The notes under the pieces were generated by a model. That model worked only from the letters and a program-made list of their open reading frames with translations. It was not told the origin of the DNA and did not search any database. From Pictodentalium vernedei (Eukaryota; Mollusca; Scaphopoda; Dentaliida; Dentaliidae): a stretch of 64,000 nt of DNA. The stretch lies in assembly GCA_031216915.1 (NCBI GenBank), contig CM062296.1:143076344-143140343 (forward strand), written 5' to 3'. Positions 1 to 10,441 of this stretch are shown piece by piece (the stretch's first letter is position 1; every line of letters starts with the position of its first letter). The position numbers and the translations under genes are program-made.

Positions 1-755
1 CTTGGGTAAAATATCAGACATAATCAATTCTTTTTTGTTTTTTTTAAGTTTGGATAGGTTATAAAAAGAGAGCATGCGGCAGGCAAAAGGACCATGCGGG
101 AGGGCCTGAGAAACAGATTTTTATTTTTTTTAGGCCTAAGAGCCTTTCGCTTTTGCTCACCTCGATATAAAAATCGAATAAAAAAACTGAAAATAGCCAC
201 AAATATCATCAGATCTCCGACAATTCGATCATATTTTGCTGTTATAAATTAAACAGTCGAATAATTAAATCAAACAACTCGAGAAAAATGAAATAAGAGC
301 AAATCTAATAACAAAATAGCCGGTATGTTTACGCGTTTCCAAGGGAAAGGGGTGTAACTCTACCTGTTGTCTTTTGTGTAAAAACAAAACAATTATTCAC
401 ATGTTTGGTCCAACTGATTGCGAAGTGTGCGAAACGCGTCCACAAATTTGTTTCCAGTATGTTTCTATTGTGTTTCAAACGGGACAAAAACGTTATCTCG
501 GGCAACATGTATGGTATATGGAGATTAAATACATGAATGTCTCATTTCAACCAAACATCCAGGTATTAAATCTTCATATACCATGCATGCTGGCAGAGAT
601 AACTTATAATATCACATGCTTTGGGTTAAGGGTTAAGAAAAATAGCACTGCTCCTTTTAGCTCCAATTTCTGGCCCCAATTGTTATACAGTGTCTCCAAA
701 CTACATTTTATGATGTTACGCAGAGAATTGATCACTATTATGAATTCTATTTCAG
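1..755. other. No recognisable gene; probable intron of the gene ending at 1039
   Basis: AT-rich sequence with no repeat or domain that I recognise. The frame of the terminal exon stays open upstream to 374, but that upstream peptide has no low-complexity, domain or family character and looks unlike the proline-rich part after 756. I take it as intron read by chance. Confidence 0.4.
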
Positions 756-1039
756 TTGTTCCACCACAGATTAATTCAAATGTAACACCACATCAACCGG
801 TTATGACTGATTCTCAACCTACACAGCTGTACCCTCAGCCTGGAGGCTACCAACAACCTACAGGATATACTCAACACACACCACAATGCTCACCATATGC
901 ACCACGCAATTCACAAGACTTTTCTGATCCCCCACCATCATACAGTGAATGTGTTGGATCAACTTCTCAGTTTCAACCATCAGCCTCACCACTACCTGAA
1001 GACAAGATAGTTGAGCCTCCTCCTCCATATGCAAGTTGA
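756..1039 (+). CDS. Terminal exon: proline/glutamine-rich cytoplasmic tail with two PPxY motifs
   Basis: An acceptor-like ...CTATTTCAG precedes 756, and the exon opens with two bases completing a codon begun in the previous exon. It encodes about 94 residues rich in Pro, Gln, Ser and Tyr, with a PPPSY motif about two thirds along and EPPPPYAS at the very C-terminus, followed by TGA at 1037-1039. PPxY motifs bind WW domains, for example those of NEDD4-type ubiquitin ligases. Tails of this kind occur in single-pass membrane adaptors such as Shisa, CYYR1, WBP1 and VOPP1-like proteins, but I cannot assign it to one of these. The upstream exons are outside the window or unrecognised. The exon at 28,886-29,020 ends in the matching phase and codes a membrane segment, yet it lies downstream, so it would belong to a second copy. 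Confidence 0.6.
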
Positions 1040-1061
1040 GCAAAAACATAGAAGATGAAGC

Positions 1062-1067
1062 AATAAA
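1062..1067 (+). promoter_or_regulatory. Candidate polyadenylation signal AATAAA
   Basis: AATAAA lies 23 bases after the stop codon of the PPxY exon. This would give a very short 3' UTR. Other AATAAA hexamers occur further on, for example near 1741, so the actual cleavage site is uncertain. Confidence 0.35.
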
Positions 1068-1478
1068 TGGCATTAACTGCATGGCCATTAAATTGTGTTC
1101 AGAATCTCAGAGACAAAAAGTGAAGCTTTTTAACAAAATTGCTTAACAATCGGATTTTGCTGAGGAAAATTACTTTGTTCTGGCACTATTTTGACTGATG
1201 CCAATTTCTTCAGTTGACCCTTTACCAAACATGACTATGCGACGTTTTCTAAAAGATTTCTTGCATAACGATTTTAATTTTTTTGCCTCAAGAACATAGC
1301 TTATGATAAATCAGCTATTAAATGAAAATAGAATATGTTTTCATTTTCGGAATTCACTAAAAAAAAATCCTTTCCACAATCCATTCCAATGAGTGGTCTT
1401 AAGCTGAATTTGAACACTTTTTTGAGAATAGTACAAGCTGGTTTTGGCTATTATGTTGGGTAAAGAATTGATACAGAT
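1068..1478. other. No feature seen
   Basis: AT-rich sequence without a repeat I could match. A lone TTGGGTAAAG near 1456 resembles the end of the TTAA MITEs. Part of this stretch may be 3' UTR of the preceding exon. Confidence 0.4.
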
Positions 1479-1704
1479 GGGGAGCGCAGTGGCTCAGTTG
1501 GTAGAGGTGCAGACTGTATGCCAAGAGCTCTTTAGTTTGAATTGGGCAAGAGACTTCACCCCCATTGCCCACGTGGGGGCACGGTCATTCCAATGAGGGA
1601 TCACATGATATGGTTTTGCTGAAATTTTTTGAAAAATAATATTTTTTCAACTGCTGAATTTGCATATTACATGGACGGATGCGGCCAATTTCGTTGGGTA
1701 AAGG
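1479..1704 (+). repeat. Chimera of a truncated tRNA-SINE head and half of a palindromic MITE
   Basis: Positions 1479-1585 match the head of the tRNA-derived SINE (GCAGTGGCTCAGTTGGTAG, then the GGGGGCACGGT block). At about 1586 the sequence switches to the right half of the palindromic MITE, with ATCACATGATATGGTTTTG and the end TTGGGTAAAGG. The rest of the SINE and the left arm of the MITE are missing, which suggests deletion or template switching. Confidence 0.6.
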
Positions 1705-2037
1705 AGAAATTTATATTGATACCTAAATAGCACTTTATGAAATAAATTGTATTAGTAGTTAAACACATGTTGTTAGCTTGTGATGATATTTAAAATAATA
1801 AATTTTGAAATCATCTACGTTGGGTAAAGAGTTAAAAACCAATAAATAAATAAATGAATGATACAAATGAGATTTACACTCCGGCTATACAGTGCACTGA
1901 GTTAGTTACTCGGCTAAAAATGAACATATTTTAATAACCATATTTAATGCACAGGGTTAGTCACTCTTTCTGGTGATAAAAATCAGTAACTGCCATGACA
2001 CACACTACATGAAATTATACACTCTCTAAGGCTGTGC
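1705..2037. other. Repeat debris
   Basis: Holds an isolated MITE end (TTGGGTAAAGAGTTAA near 1820) directly followed by an isolated SINE tail (CCAATAAATAAATAAATG near 1842). No gene was seen. Confidence 0.4.
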
Positions 2038-2045
2038 AGTGCATG

Positions 2046-2515
2046 TAGTACTGAAATGGTTAACCAGATAATCGGTTTGAAACCAGTTAGCTATCTAACC
2101 GATTAGAAAAACCGTCAACCGGTTATCCAAAATATCGATAGTGATCGTCATTCCACATTAAAACGTAGTAAATCTGCTGCTTCTCCTTTGTAAATAGATT
2201 GCACATCAAAGTCCCATTGTATATATTGAGAAATAATCGACTTTGGTGTTCAAGACTTCGTTACTGGTTGGCAATTTCTGCGAGCAATGAGTAATCGCAG
2301 AAACTATTCCGTAGTGTGTATACAAACGAACATTGTCGAGTACTCGACAACGTTCGTTTGTATACACACTACGGAATAGTTTGAAAATACTGCTTTCCAA
2401 TTCCAATAGTTTTGATCCCATATTCGGTGAAATAATGGCCACGGATAACCGGATATTATCCGGTTATAGCTTTTGGTTAGTCGGTTATGAAAATGAGCCA
2501 ACCGTTTCAGCCCTA
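2046..2515. mobile_element. hAT-like non-autonomous element
   Basis: The left end TAGTACTGAAATGGTT and the reverse complement of the right end, TAGGGCTGAAACGGTT, form imperfect terminal inverted repeats. The flanks AGTGCATG (2038-2045) and AATGCATG (2516-2523) are a 7-of-8 match at the 8-bp duplication length typical of hAT elements. Subterminal CCGGTTAT-type motifs repeat in both orientations. No transposase is present. Confidence 0.6.
2301..2382. repeat. 82-bp near-perfect palindrome
   Basis: Two arms of about 41 bases are complementary with a single mismatch and essentially no loop (centre ...GAG TA CTC...). It lies inside the hAT-like element and would extrude as a cruciform or fold as a hairpin in RNA. 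Confidence 0.9.
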
Positions 2516-2699
2516 AATGCATGGGGTTAGTCCCATAAAAGAGATGGTCTTATTTATAACCAGAAAGAAAAGTGTGTCTTACCCTGTGCATTGCTCAGAG
2601 TTAGTTAGTAAGCTAACATACACTGACTGACCATTCGAGGCATTGCACAGACAAATTGATAGGCTACCATATCGCACACTACATGAAACTATACACTGA

Positions 2700-3140
2700 C
2701 TGAAGCCAGGCCTGGCATTCTTAAAAGTGCAGGAGGGCTAATAATCGCTCCCCTCGAGCAGCCCAGGGGAGTGATTAGTTCTCAAGCTTACAAAAGCCAA
2801 AAGTAGCAAAATGAAATTTTACTGTTAACGAATTCTGCCTAGTGGGTTTTATACATTTTATCTGTTGCTGCTAACAATGTAGTCTCTGTGAGATTGCTAC
2901 ACTGCCCCTCCCACACCTCCGGGCCTTGGCAAGGCCCAGAGGTGTGGGAGGGACAGTGTGGCAATCTTACAGAGGCCACTAGGATAGCCGAGGTGTGAAA
3001 AGATGAGGGTGTTAGGAATAGGCTGTTATGGTAATCATTTTTTCTAAGGCTAGGAGGGCTAATTTTCGCCCCCATTAATATTTTGGAGGCGAGCAGTAGG
3101 CGAGCGAATAAATCGCTCTCCTGAAAATGCCAGGTCTGTG
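2700..3140. mobile_element. Inverted-repeat MITE with an internal palindrome
   Basis: The outer arms carry GCCTGGCATT on the left and AATGCCAGGTC on the right, with AGGAGGGCTAAT blocks just inside. The centre (about 2880-2985) is a second palindrome built on CCCTCCCACACCTC and its complement. No coding capacity. Confidence 0.55.
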
Positions 3141-3605
3141 AAGCTGTAAAAATGGGTTAACTGGTTACATGTTAGATAAGGTGCAGGATTCAAGAAAGTA
3201 ATGGAAATACTTTGACTGGATTGTGGAAATGTTTTTAAAGTTTATTCCAAAAATGAAAACATATTCAGTTAATAGCTTGTTGATACCTGATTTGATAAAG
3301 CAAAACAAGCTTGTTGAATGTTTCATAAGCCCTGTGTAGGAAACAAAAATCAAATTTTATTAGTATTTTTTGTGAATAATACTAAAAGAATATAGCCATT
3401 AGTTGGGTAAAGAGTTAACTATATGTGATAGAAGCCACCAACAGAACTCTGCAGAACAGAGTCTGAAGCCACTTTAGTGCCTTCTTTTGATGGTCACACA
3501 CAGGATGTGAATCGAGTCATGCACATGATGGAATGAATTGACAATCCAGATTCTACTGGTAGAATGTGGGATACAGACAAATTGATAGATGTAAACTTGT
3601 TTTTG
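3141..3605. other. No gene seen; isolated MITE end
   Basis: Contains TTGGGTAAAGAGTTAA near 3402, the right end of a TTAA-type MITE without an evident partner. Nothing else recognised. Confidence 0.35.
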
Positions 3606-3836
3606 AACTAATGAATTGGCTGCATGCACCCACGAAATTTACAAAATGAGCTAATGGAAAACAATTATTTTTCAAAAACTTTCAACAAACCCATATCATG
3701 TGACCTCCCATTTGAAAGAGCTCATCGGGCTCATTCCAATGGGGGGGGGGGGGGTCACATGATATGGTCTTGTTTTTGAACAAATAATATTTTAAATAAT
3801 AAATTTTGATATCATCTGCATTGGGTAAAGGGTTAA
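3606..3836. mobile_element. Palindromic TTAA MITE (CACATGATATGG subfamily)
   Basis: The arms contain CATATCATGTGACC and its complement GGTCACATGATATGG, with an AGCTCAT centre, and the right end is TTGGGTAAAGGGTTAA. A run of G at about 3741-3754 sits in the right arm. The left terminus is decayed. Confidence 0.6.
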
Positions 3837-4144
3837 AAGCCTTGAGATCTTTATACCTTTTTACTGCACTTTGAAAGTCTGCATCCTGTGCCTTTGCAGT
3901 TATTTATAGGTAAGCCATGACTGCCTATATAGGCAGCCAAGACTTGTCTAGAAAGAACTGCAAAGTTACCTGGAATGTAAGTTTTCAGAAAAAACTATAT
4001 ATTGGGGCACCTATTTTGCTGCAGTAAAACTGATCAAAGTTGGAATTCAGCTTTTAAGGGTTAGGCCAAAACCATTAAGGAAATAAAGTTCCAACCATAT
4101 ATATATATGTTCTATGCATTGCATATAATGTACGTGCTATTGAT
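3837..4144. other. Short palindrome, otherwise empty
   Basis: Around 3912-3945 is CTGCCTATATAGGCAG, the centre of a palindrome family also seen near 5110, 7595 and 59,540. Nothing else recognised before the SINE at 4145. Confidence 0.4.
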
Positions 4145-4551
4145 GGGGGCACGGTGGCATTGCGGTAACCGGTTCTTGTCAGATCATCGAACTTAAACAA
4201 CATCGAGCCCGGTTAGTCCTCGGATAGGTGACCATCTGAGCAATCGATTTGGACTCCCGCATTGCGTCCTTGGGCAAGGCACTTAACCCCCATTGTCCAC
4301 ATGGGGGCACGATGATGCCGTGTACTAAGGTGTACTGTACGTCGATGGTGCGCATGTCTTCAACCAATCTAACCCTGTCTGTGCTGCACTGCGGAGTTAC
4401 GATATTGGGGAGCTGGCAGCTGCTCATCGTTGCTTGGTGGTTCTCTCTGGGTAGTCCGGCATCCTGCACCCATAAAACTGTCAAAGTCATAATTAGCCAT
4501 TGTGCATAAGTATGTGACCTTAAACACCAATAAATAAATAAATAAATATAT
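4145..4551 (+). mobile_element. 5S rRNA-derived SINE (SINE3-type head)
   Basis: The first ~100 bases are 5S rRNA-like: ACCGGTTCTTGTCAGATCA, then AACATCGAGCCCGGTTAG and CTCGGATAGGTGACC, which correspond to the 5S internal Pol III promoter region. The rest is the same body and tail as the tRNA-headed SINEs here, ending GTGACCTTAAACACCAATAA plus a TAAA-type tail. The target duplication GTGCTATTGAT lies at 4134-4144 and 4552-4562. Confidence 0.85.
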
Positions 4552-4562
4552 GTGCTATTGAT

Positions 4563-5324
4563 ATAATATTGGAAAAAGACTACTGGTATACCAAAATCTG
4601 AGATTAACGTCTTTTGTTCTCGTTAACACTGAGACTCTCTTTGCTCACTTTTCAAATGTTGATTATTGACAAGAAATTTTTAAAACTTGGCCAAATGTGA
4701 GTACACCCATCAAAATTATTATTTAGTAATTCTAGGTATTATGTTGGATATGGGACTAAGTTTAACTGCTGACTGTCTTTGTTCAACACCAAGGCTCATA
4801 TTACAGGTAATACACTGTGGAAATTCTACAAACTGAGATGAAAAAGCATCAGGGTTTATTTCATCAAACCACTCACGTTAACATTGAGTGTGAAAACTAT
4901 TTACTCTTATGTTGTTGAAAGTAATTAACTCTTTACATGCTGCTGGTGAATATTCCTGCTCTGTACAGGGTTTCTCTTGTCATTGAAATCAATATAATCT
5001 GGGCACGTTTAATCACATTACCTCCTGTACATTGAATGGCTTTTTTTAACAACGATTTCCTGTGTTATACTAAGATTAATTTTTCATCAGATCTGGTCAT
5101 GGCTGCTTTATGGCAGCCATGACTAGATTTGATGAAAAATATCTTGAAATTACTCAGCAGGTTAAGAGTTCAGCAGTCAGTGTTTGTTGTTCATGAAATA
5201 TATGTTGTGTACAATTAAGTGAAGAGTGTTTACTGACAATCTGCAATAAATTGTAATAAAATATCCTTAAGTATATTTACGTGAAAATACATTGATGCTT
5301 TTTGACAACATCTCTGGACCTTTC
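4563..5324. other. Non-coding with one palindrome
   Basis: No gene recognised. A hairpin at 5079-5140 has arms ATTTTTCATCAGATCTGGTC / GACTAGATTTGATGAAAAAT around GGCTGCTTTATGGCAGCC. The remainder is unassigned AT-rich DNA. Confidence 0.5.
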
Positions 5325-5336
5325 TTCACCTGAGCA

Positions 5337-5705
5337 GGAGCACAGTGGCTCAGTGGTAAACTGTTGGACTTCTGTGCTAGAGGTTCCGAGTTCAATCCCC
5401 ATCAGGGACGACCCGCGTTGTGTCCTTGAGCAAGGCACTTTATCCCGGTTGCCTACATGGGGGCATGATGATGCCGTGTACTAAGGTGTACTGCACGTCG
5501 ATGGTGCACATGTCTTCAACCACTGTAACTCTGCTTGAGTGGAGCTTGAACAGAGTTAGAATGTTGAGGAGCTAACAGTTGCTCGTCGATGCTCGGTGCT
5601 TCTCTCCGGGTACTCCGGCTTCCTCCACCCGTAAAACTGTCATGGTCACGATTAGCCATTGATTGCATAAGTATGTGACCTTAAACGCCAATAAATAAAT
5701 AAATA
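5337..5705 (+). mobile_element. Full-length tRNA-derived SINE
   Basis: The head has box A-like TGGCTCAGTGG and box B-like GAGTTCAATCC. The body carries TACTAAGGTGTACTGCACG and CTCTCCGGGTACTCCGGC, and the tail is GACCTTAAACGCCAATAAAT. A 12-bp target duplication, TTCACCTGAGCA, flanks it at 5325-5336 and 5706-5717, proving insertion by target-primed reverse transcription with partner LINE machinery. Confidence 0.9.
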
Positions 5706-5717
5706 TTCACCTGAGCA

Positions 5718-6446
5718 AAACTACTGCCATGGAACTTCTTCAGCTAATTTATTCTTTCTGTTAGAGTCACTACAACACTACAAGTATTGGAAGTCGCTAT
5801 TCTAATGTCACTTCATACTTATTCATGATATTAATCCAGCAATGCAAAGGATATACTTCTGAAAAACATGCTTTGTTATAATTAACCCTCTGCCCACAGA
5901 CGTCAAAGTACCAAATTTCAAGCAGCAAATTTCTTTCATAAGGCCAAACAAAATTGATTAATTGATTCTCAAGCATTTTCTTTTTAAAAACGAATGAAGG
6001 AGGGCCGTTTTATTTTTTTATTCCTGATTGAATGGTCGCCAATGCCTAAAATCCATTGCGAGAGCCTAAAATTAAATACTCAGACACATTCAGACACATA
6101 TCAAATTCTACTGTCCACATATTTTAACAAATGACTAAACCTGGATGTTCTGTCCCTTTTTCTATTGAGGAAAAGCTCATTTTTGCTTGTACAAGTCTGT
6201 AACTCCGCTAATAGTGGTAAAATCGTAATGAAATCTTACATGGATGTCCAGCATGACATGCTTTTTCAGACACATATTAAGGTCTACTGTCTACATATTC
6301 CACCTGGAGGTATGCCCCTTTTTCCTTTGAGAAAAAAACAGTTTTTATCTGTACGAGTCTGTAACTCAGCTGATATTGGTCAGATTTCAGTGTAACAATA
6401 CGTGGATGCCAAGAATGATATGCAATTTCAGACACATATCAAGATA
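5718..6446. repeat. Unassigned DNA and inverted copies of the ~140-bp repeat
   Basis: From about 6140 to 6445 are two diverged units containing ACAAGTCTGTAACTC and GGATGTCCAGCATGACATG. They are reverse-complement relatives of the tandem array at 10,442-11,540. Positions 5718-6130 hold nothing I recognise. Confidence 0.5.
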
Positions 6447-6679
6447 CAGTACAGCGGCCGTGGATTGGTCATAATCCACGCATGGACAGTTATGTCCATG
6501 CATGCATTTACCAGGTAATAAAAATCTTCAGTAAAAGTTTAATTAATGAAGCAGGTGGTTTTATTAATTAAATTTTTGATGATTATATTCCTATAATTAG
6601 TGTTTAGAATCTAATATTACTGCGTCCATGGAAATATTGCCCACCCGTGGAAAGTGACCAGTCTACGGCGGCCATACTG
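6447..6679. mobile_element. TA-flanked MITE (mariner-like ends)
   Basis: CAGTACAGCGGCCGTGG at the left and CTACGGCGGCCATACTG at the right are terminal inverted repeats. TA flanks both sides (6445-6446 and 6680-6681). About 233 bp long and non-coding. Confidence 0.65.
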
Positions 6680-6699
6680 TATATTGTCAACATATTCCA

Positions 6700-6925
6700 C
6701 CCAAGCCTGAATATAAGCGACCTGTCATTTGCAAAATGGGTCCCCAGAGGACGAATTTGCTGATGCTATACCATACTGTGAGTGGGCCAATTTATCCTCC
6801 AGGTACATCTTTCTGTTTTGGCTTGAGACCTTGATTCTGACTGAGGTTCACAGAGGGAAAATTCACCCTCTGGGGACCTCATTTTGCAGATGACAGTCTG
6901 CTTATTTTCTGGCTTGAATTTCCAA
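6700..6925. mobile_element. Inverted-repeat MITE (GGTCCCCAGAGG type)
   Basis: The arms contain CATTTGCAAAATGGGTCCCC and, on the other side, GGGGACCTCATTTTGCAGAT. The outer arms pair AAGCCTGAATATAAGC with GCTTATTTTCTGGCTT. Non-coding, and the exact ends were not resolved. Confidence 0.5.
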
Positions 6926-7050
6926 CTCAGAGTTGTGCTCATTTTTCTGTTGGAGAAAAATACATTTTTTGTCTGTACAAGTCTGTAAATCAGCTGATAG
7001 TGGTCAGATCAAAATGTAACATTATGTGGATGTCCAGCATGACATACATG

Positions 7051-7414
7051 CAGGGATTTTTCTAGGGGCATTGGGAATGGGGCCAGGGGCCCATACAATT
7101 GGGAAAAATGCCATCTTATTGGACCAAATTGGGAATTCTGGTGACACTGCAGAGTGGAGAAAAATGCACATTTCTTCTCTACAGGCACATTAAAAATGAA
7201 GAAGTTGGTTTTATTATTTGAAATTATGGTTTTACAGTTCTTTTATCATCATAATAAGGCCTACTTTCACAGTAAATAATCGCAATTATTATGATGAAGT
7301 TGACACTGGGTACCAATTGGGAATTTTATGTTAGAAATTGGGAAAAATCATGCCTAAATCTCATTGGGAATGGGGCCTATATTCGGCCCCTGTCGTCACC
7401 TAGAAAAATCCCTG
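7051..7414. mobile_element. MITE with CAGGGATTTTTCTAGG terminal repeats
   Basis: It begins CAGGGATTTTTCTAGG and ends CCTAGAAAAATCCCTG, perfect 16-bp inverted termini. The CAGGG start suggests a hAT-like element. The flanks (ACATACAT / ACATGTAT) are only a weak 8-bp match. It sits in a copy of the ~140-bp repeat. Confidence 0.7.
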
Positions 7415-7961
7415 ACATGTATCATTTCAGATACATCAAATTATGCTGTCCCTCAACTTGGCACTAATGGCATATGAAATCTCTTGTTTTAAATATCCAT
7501 AAAATACACATGTACCAACATACAGGCTTTTGTTGGTCTTGCATAAATAAGTTCCATGCTTTGACAGTGGTTTCCAGTGAAATGTTGGCTGCCTTTATAG
7601 GCAGCCAAGACTTTGCTGGACACCACTGCTAAGTCAAAATGTTACCTTATTACGAAACAGTAAAAAATATGTGAAATTTGCCTGACCTTTCATATAAGAA
7701 CACTTTCAGAGTCCATGACAAGAATCAAATGAATATTTGGTGAGAATCAAAGTTGATTCTCATTGTTTTCCTTGCAAGGATCATTTGAAATCCCTGTGTG
7801 AACCTCAGGAAGTGAAGCAGCACTGTTTTACTGGTAAAAGAGGACCTGGTCACCAATGCATAGGGTGCAGAAATATGTGACCTTAAACATCAATAAATAA
7901 ATAAATCATTTCAGAGAATTTATTCTGATTCTTGTATAAATTTTAAGATCTGGTCAACTCG
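7415..7961. other. Repeat debris with palindrome and SINE tail
   Basis: Contains another GGCTGCCTTTATAGGCAGCC palindrome near 7590 and an orphan SINE 3' end (GTGACCTTAAACATCAATAA...) at about 7880-7906. No gene seen. Confidence 0.5.
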
Positions 7962-10006
7962 TTAACCCTTTACCTAACATAAAAAGCAGACGACACTTCC
8001 AAACAAAGTTCTTAAATAACTAATTTTTTAGCTCAACTTTGGTGAAGCCAAATTTGAGCTTATGCCATGGCCAGTTGTCCGTCTGTCGTCAACAATTCAA
8101 TACGGCTCGGGCTAGAGGCCGTATTTATGAACCGATCTTTACGAAACTTCTTGGGTACCTTTGTTAGGACTGTGGGATGAGAACAAGTGTTTTTGGGTCC
8201 GATCCGAAATTCAAGTTAGCCACCAGCCACCATTTTGTACCGACGATGCAGAAATCTGTTTTTTGTACAGAACTTCCATATGAAAGCGCTGATTTGAATA
8301 ATTTTTTGTATGAATATTTAGTACCATGGGATACATCACATATAATACGGGTTTTTTTCTCGTACGTAAATTATGCAAATTAGACTAACTTTGATGTACT
8401 GTAAGTGCAATTGCCAATATGGCTCGGGCTAGAGGCCGTACTTATAAACCGATCTTTACGAAGCTTCTTGGGTACCTCTGGTATCACCATGGGACGAGAA
8501 CGAGTGTTTTTTGGTGCGGTCCGAAATTCAAGATGGCCGATGGCAGCCATTTTGTACAAAATTAGGTGCAATCAGATTTTTGCACAGAACTTCCATATGA
8601 AAGTGCTGACTTGAATAATTTTTTGTGTGAATGTTTAGTACCATGGGATACATCACATATAATACAGGTTTTTTTTCTCGTGCAAAAATTATGCATATTA
8701 GATGAACTTTGATTTTTTCAGTGCTATTTGCACACAGTAAGTGCACATAACAATACGGCTCGGGCTAGAGGCTGTATTTATCAACCAATCTTCATGAAAC
8801 TTCTTGGGTACCTCTGTTATCACCTTGGGATGAGAACGAGTGTTTCTGAGCGCAGTCCAAAATTCAAGATGGCTGCCAGTGGCCATTTCGTACTGAAATT
8901 AGGTCTAATCAGTTTTTTGTACACAACTTCTCTACGGCTCAGGCTAGAGGCCGTATTTATGAACTGATCTTTACGAAACCTCTTGGGTACCTTCGTTATC
9001 ACCGTGGGATGAGAACGAGTGTTTTTGGGTGTGGTCCAAAATTCAAGATGGCCACCAGCAACCATTGTGTACCAAAATTAGTGCAATTAGTCTTTTGTAC
9101 AGAGCTTCTGTATGAAAGTTCTGATTTGAATAAATTTTTATATGAATGTTTAGTAAAATGGAATACATCACATATAGTATGGGTTTTTCTCTTGTGCAGA
9201 AATTATGCAAATTAGATGAATTTTGATTTATTTAGTGCTACTAATACACTGTAAGTGCACATGTCAATACGGCTCGGGCTAGAGGCTGTATTTATCAACC
9301 GATCTTCACAAAACTTCTTGGGTACCTTTGTTATCACCTTGGGACGAGAACGAGTGTTTCTGAGTGCGGTCCAAAATTCAAGATGGCTGCCTGTGGCCCT
9401 TTTGTACCGAAATTAGTCCAATCAGTTTTGTCAAAACTTCTATACAGCTCGTATTTATGAACTGATCTTCACGAAACTTCTTGGGTACCTTTGTTTTCAC
9501 CTTGGGACACTCAGGAATGAGTGTGTTTTGGGGTGCCTTTGTTATCACTGTGCTATGAGAACAAATATTTTGGGGTTCAGTCAGACCCACTCTGGGACTC
9601 AAAGATTTCTTTTCTATTTAGCATCTGACTGTCACCCACCTTTACAATACTTTACCTGTACATTTGTTACAGGCTACGGCCAGTATTTATGTACAGACCG
9701 TTACAATACTTTATATGTACATTTGTTATCAGGTCATTACCTAGATGTTTGTCATTGCTGTGTCACATACTATACATGTACATATCTTGACTAGTTGAAC
9801 TACAGTGTCATTGACACTTTCATTTCATTTTTTGTCACTAAAACATAGGTTATGACCCCTCATTGGAATGAGCTTGATGAGCTCATTCCAATGATGGGTC
9901 ATAACCTATGTTTTTGAGACAAAGAATGAAAATATAAAGAAAATTAATTGGCGATTTTTGTGAATACCGCTGGCCAGTTTTGGCCATTTGTTGGGTAAAG
10001 GTTTAA
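7962..10006. mobile_element. Palindromic TTAA MITE split by an array element
   Basis: The left end is TTAACCCTTTACCTAACAT, and the right part carries ATAACCTATGTTTTTGAGAC ending TTGGGTAAAGGTTTAAA. The arms and the AGCTCATTCCAATGA centre match the uninterrupted copy at 61,674-61,924. The TTAA flanks and CCCTTTACC ends resemble piggyBac-type elements. The left arm is interrupted at about 8030-9825. Confidence 0.7.
8030..9825 (+). repeat. Tandem-array element (CGGCTCGGGCTAGAGG units)
   Basis: It starts AGCTCAACTTTGGTGAAGCC and ends GTCATTGACACTTTCATTT. Inside are about six diverged units beginning ACGGCTCGGGCTAGAGGC followed by GATCTTTACGAAACTTCTTG and an AAGATGGC(T/C)GCC block, alternating long (~320 bp) and short (~180 bp). 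The last ~240 bp reappear at 51,208-51,475. The end contains the small hairpin AGTGTCATTGACACT. Its conserved ends with a central tandem array resemble bivalve pearl-type or Helentron-associated non-autonomous elements (inference). Confidence 0.6.
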
Positions 10007-10216
10007 ATCAACAGCATAACATAAAGAGACCAAAATGAATCATTGCATAATGCCCTTTAAAATTATGTTATTGTTATATCACACTTGAAAATTAGAACAT
10101 TAACATTTCCCCAGAGGTGCTGGCATACCTCCATCAGTGTCTAGTCGAGGGCTTGGGTAGTATATTGAAATGTGTCTGAAAGGACATGTCATGCTTGACA
10201 TCCATGTAAGATTTCA

Positions 10217-10441
10217 TTAACTGGTAGAGTGCTAAATTATTTTTGGTCCTTAATATGTCTTCGTGCATTTTTGCCTTGTTATAATTTATGGGAGAGTGCC
10301 AGTAGGAAAATCCTAACAGATAAAATAATATCACTTCAAAGATAATATGAAGCACATCCTCAGAAAATGAAGCCTTTAAATTGCAGTACCGTCACTAAAG
10401 AATAAAGCCCAAATAAGGGCTTCCAGCACTCTACCAGTTAA
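10217..10441. mobile_element. TTAA MITE (CTGGTAGAGTGCT ends) with a proven target
   Basis: The terminal inverted repeats are CTGGTAGAGTGCT and AGCACTCTACCAG, flanked by TTAA at 10,217-10,220 and 10,438-10,441. The host unit normally reads GATTTCATTAAGATCTGACC, as at 10,595, so the single TTAA was duplicated on insertion. Copies lie at 27,933-28,245 and, truncated, near 22,217. Confidence 0.85.

Noticed and set aside
374-755. Upstream extension of the PPxY open frame as coding sequence
   Set aside because: The peptide lacks the composition of the downstream part, and an acceptor-like CTATTTCAG at 755 fits a splice boundary. More likely intron.
4180-4260. A 5S rRNA gene
   Set aside because: Only the internal part is 5S-like, and it is joined to a SINE body with a target duplication. 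It is a SINE head, also at 47,069-47,132.
8177-9215. Several 60-80 codon frames on both strands
   Set aside because: They recur with the tandem units of the array element and are interrupted at random.
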